This document shows, piece after piece, positions 61,241 through 64,000 of a stretch of DNA of 64,000 nucleotides. The notes beneath the pieces were generated by a model. It did not search any database and was not told where the DNA came from. It saw nothing but the letters and a program-made list of their open reading frames with translations. Source of the stretch: Leyella lascolaii (GTDB lineage: Bacteria > Bacteroidota > Bacteroidia > Bacteroidales > Bacteroidaceae); contig NZ_LT556049.1 in the NCBI RefSeq assembly GCF_900079775.1, positions 518,840 to 582,839 of the forward strand, given 5' to 3'. Position 1 is the stretch's first letter. Every line of letters begins with the position of its first letter. Both the position numbers and the translations under genes were made by a program.

Positions 61241-63484
61241 ATGAAGAATATAATGAACAAGACAATCATGACGGTAGCCATTTCCGCCCTCACGGCAACG
61301 GCAGCCCTGGCACAGTCGCTTCCTGTTTATCTCGACGCGACAAAGCCAATCGAACAGCGTGTTGAGGATGCTCTGAAGCGTATGACGCTTGATGAGAAGA
61401 TCGCGGTGATACACGCGCAGAGTAAGTTCAGCTCACCCGGAGTGCCCCGGATGGGCATTCCTGAGTTCTGGACAGATGATGGTCCCCACGGTGTACGTCC
61501 CGACGTGCTTTGGGACGAATGGGAACAGGCAGGACAGACAAACGATTCCTGCGTGGCGTTTCCTGCGCTAACGTGTCTCGCTGCCACATGGAATCCGCAG
61601 CTGGCAAGGGCATACGGCAGGGCGTTGGGTGAAGAGGCACGCTACCGTGGCAAGGATATGATACTCGGACCTGGCGTGAACATACTGCGCACACCGCTCG
61701 GAGGACGCAACTTCGAGTACATGGGCGAGGACCCTTATCTCACATCGCGCATGGTGGTGCCTTACGTTCAGGGACTCCAGTCGAATGGTGTCGCCGCGTG
61801 CGTGAAGCATTTCGCAATGAACAACGATGAGGAATACCGCCATCAGGTGAACGTGACGGTGGACGACCGCGCCCTTTATGAGATATACCTTCCGGCGTTC
61901 AAGGCTGCCGTAACCGAAGGTCACGCATGGGGACTCATGGGAGCTTACAATCTCTACAAGAACCAGCACAACTGCCACAACAGGTATCTGCTTTGCGACA
62001 TCCTTAAAGGCGAGTGGGGCTTCGACGGTGTTGTGGTGTCAGACTGGGGCGGAGCGCACGACACGCGGCAGGCTGTCGAGAACGGACTTGACATGGAGTT
62101 CGGCACCTGGACAGACGGTCTCTCTTTCGGAACATCCAATGCCTACGACAATTACTGTCTCGCACAGCCATACCGTGAGCTGATAAAGAAGGGAGAATAT
62201 ACCACAAAAGAGCTCGACGACAAGGTGCGGCGCGTGTTGCGTCTGTTCTTCCGCACCACGATGAACAGCAGCCGCGGCTATGGCTCGATGAACTCCGAGG
62301 CACACTATTCCACCGCCCGCAGCATAGCGGACGAGGGCATCGTGCTCCTAAAGAACGACGGCGGACTGCTGCCTCTCGACACTACGAAGGCGCATCGGGT
62401 GCTTGTCGTCGGTGAGAACGCCATAAAGATGATGACCGTCGGAGGCGGAAGCTCCTCGCTGAAGGCGCAGTGTGAGACGCTCCCGATAGAGGGAATGCGC
62501 AATTGTCTCGGCGATAAGATAAGGATAGATTATGCCCGTGGATATGTGGGCGATACCATTGGCGAGTACAACGGAGTCGTTGCCAAGCAGAGGCTTTACG
62601 AGCCCCGCACTGCCCATGAACTTATAGCTGAGGCGGTGGAGAAGGCAAAGGACGCCGACTGCGTGGTGTTCTTCGGCGGTCTTAATAAAAGTGACTATCA
62701 GGATGCGGAGGGTCATGACCGCAAGGAATACGGTCTTCCGTATGGTCAGGACCGCTTGGTTGAGGCTCTTGCCGCCGTCAACAGGAACATAGTGTTCGTA
62801 AACATATCGGGCAATCCGGTCGCCATGCCGTGGCGCAACAAGGTGAAGTCCATCGTGCAGGGATGGTTCCTCGGTTCCACGGCGGGCGAGGCTGTTGCCG
62901 ACATACTTACCGGCCGTGCCAACCCTTCGGGCAAACTGCCTTACACATGGTGGCAGAAGCTCGGTGATGTTGCCGCACACAAGCTCGGCACTTACCCCGG
63001 CACATGGCGCGACGGAGGCAAGATCATTGACGAGGAATATAAGGAAGGCATCTTCGTGGGCTATCGTTGGGCTGACAAGGAAGGCATAAAGCCGGTGTTC
63101 GCGTTCGGTCACGGTCTGAGCTACACCACTTTCAGGATAGGCAAGGCTACAGCCGACAAGACAAGACTCGCACAGGGCGACAGCATCACATTCACCGTCA
63201 GCGTGGAGAACACAGGCACAAGAGAAGGCTCGGAAGTGGTGCAGCTCTACGTGCGCGACTGCAAGTCGACACTCGTGCGACCCTATAAGGAGCTCAAGGC
63301 ATTCAGTAAAGTGAGCCTCAAACCGGGCGAGAGGAAAGAGGTGAGACTCACCATCGGCACCGACGCCCTCAGCTTCTTCGACGACAAGGCTCACCGGTGG
63401 ACGGCGGAGCCGGGCGATTTCGAGGCGTTGATAGGCAACTCCTCAGACAATCTCAAGCAGAAAGTGAGATTCGTGCTGATGTGA
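61241..63484 (+). CDS. GH3 family beta-glucosidase
   Basis: 747 aa, signal peptide MKNIMNKTIMTVAISALTATAALA (alternative Met codon 5 at 61253). Domains: TIM barrel with FWTDDGPHGVRP and VKHFAMNNDE (Lys189-His190), nucleophile Asp268 in VVVSDWGGAHD; alpha/beta sandwich (residues ~375-590) ; fibronectin III-like C-terminus (EGSEVVQLYVRD). It releases glucose from the non-reducing end of beta-linked oligosaccharides. It closes the locus in the periplasm and ends 7 bases before a hairpin. Confidence 0.93.
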   Translation: MKNIMNKTIMTVAISALTATAALAQSLPVYLDATKPIEQRVEDALKRMTLDEKIAVIHAQSKFSSPGVPRMGIPEFWTDDGPHGVRPDVLWDEWEQAGQTNDSCVAFPALTCLAATWNPQLARAYGRALGEEARYRGKDMILGPGVNILRTPLGGRNFEYMGEDPYLTSRMVVPYVQGLQSNGVAACVKHFAMNNDEEYRHQVNVTVDDRALYEIYLPAFKAAVTEGHAWGLMGAYNLYKNQHNCHNRYLLCDILKGEWGFDGVVVSDWGGAHDTRQAVENGLDMEFGTWTDGLSFGTSNAYDNYCLAQPYRELIKKGEYTTKELDDKVRRVLRLFFRTTMNSSRGYGSMNSEAHYSTARSIADEGIVLLKNDGGLLPLDTTKAHRVLVVGENAIKMMTVGGGSSSLKAQCETLPIEGMRNCLGDKIRIDYARGYVGDTIGEYNGVVAKQRLYEPRTAHELIAEAVEKAKDADCVVFFGGLNKSDYQDAEGHDRKEYGLPYGQDRLVEALAAVNRNIVFVNISGNPVAMPWRNKVKSIVQGWFLGSTAGEAVADILTGRANPSGKLPYTWWQKLGDVAAHKLGTYPGTWRDGGKIIDEEYKEGIFVGYRWADKEGIKPVFAFGHGLSYTTFRIGKATADKTRLAQGDSITFTVSVENTGTREGSEVVQLYVRDCKSTLVRPYKELKAFSKVSLKPGERKEVRLTIGTDALSFFDDKAHRWTAEPGDFEALIGNSSDNLKQKVRFVLM

Positions 63485-63490
63485 CATCGT

Positions 63491-63531
63491 GAGGCGGCGG
63501 AGGTCCTTTTCGCACGGCTTTCCGCCGTCTC
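63491..63531 (+). terminator. Probable terminator of the beta-glucan locus
   Basis: An 11-bp stem (63491-63501 with 63521-63531, one G-U pair) and a 19-base loop lie just past the GH3 stop. The following CTCTCTCGCG is only partly T-rich. Confidence 0.55.
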
Positions 63532-63744
63532 TCTCTCGCGACACGTTCCGGCAGATTCTTTACGCATGTTGCCGCCACACGCCTTTACCATGAATCACGC
63601 GGTGTTGATGTATGCCTGAGAAAGGCTTCCGGATGTCGTTCCGCGTTACTCCGGAGAAGACTCGATGACATCGTTTTGTGATGTTTATAATCCATACTGT
63701 TTGTACATATATCCTGTTCTTTAAACTATAAGGCCGTATTAAGG

Positions 63745-63767
63745 CAAAAACCGCGCTCCGGTTTTTG
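63745..63767. terminator. Symmetric terminator hairpin
   Basis: CAAAAACCG (63745-63753) pairs perfectly with CGGTTTTTG (63759-63767) around a 5-base loop. The A/T-rich stem gives a T-run on both strands. It could serve as terminator for a gene entering from the right. Confidence 0.6.
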
Positions 63768-64000
63768 TAAGCCTCAAATCCTCAACTAAGCCCTTCAACG
63801 TCCTTCTTGCGTGTACATGTCCTCTCTTACTGAATTAGCAGATAAATTGAGGTAGAAATCCCCACTGCAACCCTCAATATTCCCTTACCCCACAATGCGA
63901 CTTGAGGCAATACGCAGTATCATACCCATAAGTTGTAGGCGTTATCCAAAATCAGTCTGAAAAATGTCTGCGTAAGCATTATTACAGGTATAGATATTCA
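63768..64000. other. Non-coding or decayed stretch at the window edge
   Basis: No frame stays open across this stretch on either strand. On the minus strand short peptides run through three frames with stops between them (for example NAYADIFQTDFG, then DNAYNLWV, then a 29-codon frame ending LLIQ), which suggests a decayed or repeat-type element, but no family was recognised. Confidence 0.3.

Overview
The window comes from a Bacteroidota chromosome, most likely order Bacteroidales (Prevotellaceae or Muribaculaceae-like; the exact genus cannot be read from sequence alone). Supporting signs are promoters of the Bacteroidota type (TTTG, 19-21 bases, TAnnTTTG), a SusC/SusD glycan-uptake locus, PCMD, BACON and calycin-like domains, secreted proteins with type IX-like C-terminal tails, and lineage-typical families (DUF2851, WbqC, Bacteroidota-type LepB and ParE). 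No rRNA, tRNA, IS element, prophage or CRISPR array was recognised.

Region 1 (1-14.4 kb): housekeeping and energy genes. mnmG-apt-uvrC run leftwards and carry two parS-like 14-16 bp palindromes, so the region may be near the replication origin. The fumarate reductase operon frdCAB runs rightwards, followed by ptb-buk (leftwards) and a VanX-like dipeptidase (rightwards). Three intergenic arrays of a 22-bp palindrome spaced exactly 66-67 bp apart (88-bp period, alternating orientation) sit at gene 3' ends at 1-548, 9746-9855 and 13757-14395; the first is inverted relative to the other two. The predicted ptb leader contains a separate triplicated 66-bp element, with a diverged copy at 58585-58645.

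Region 2 (14.4-31.9 kb): ybeY and coaD; ruvB; an operon of a PCMD protein, a D15-type outer-membrane barrel and a lipid A phosphoethanolamine transferase; an operon of a GH31 glycosidase and two SusE/F-like proteins without SusC/SusD; an operon of a GNAT-like protein, parE and an S41 protease; and a THUMP-like methyltransferase.

Region 3 (31.9-50.5 kb): a heavy-metal P1B ATPase and a Fur-family repressor, with a 7-1-7 palindrome in the ATPase promoter; a CE1-type esterase; an operon of DUF2851, thioesterase, dprA and dusB; an envelope operon of a PCMD lipoprotein, a beta-barrel and a calycin/PCMD protein; dapB-lepB-wbqC; a DUF3332 protein; a DEAD-box helicase and a divergent LOG-family gene.

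Region 4 (50.5-64 kb): a 1.3-kb gene-free spacer with a candidate small RNA, then a polysaccharide utilisation locus: SusC, SusD, a surface glycan-binding lipoprotein with a duplicated module, a GH16 lipoprotein, GH5 and GH3. This set fits capture at the surface, endo-cleavage by GH16, import by SusCD and periplasmic trimming by GH5 and GH3 of a beta-glucan (mixed-linkage or beta-1,3). No regulator of this locus lies inside the window. Several long intergenic spacers also carry degenerate ~22-bp units of the form CGGAA-N7-TTCCG.
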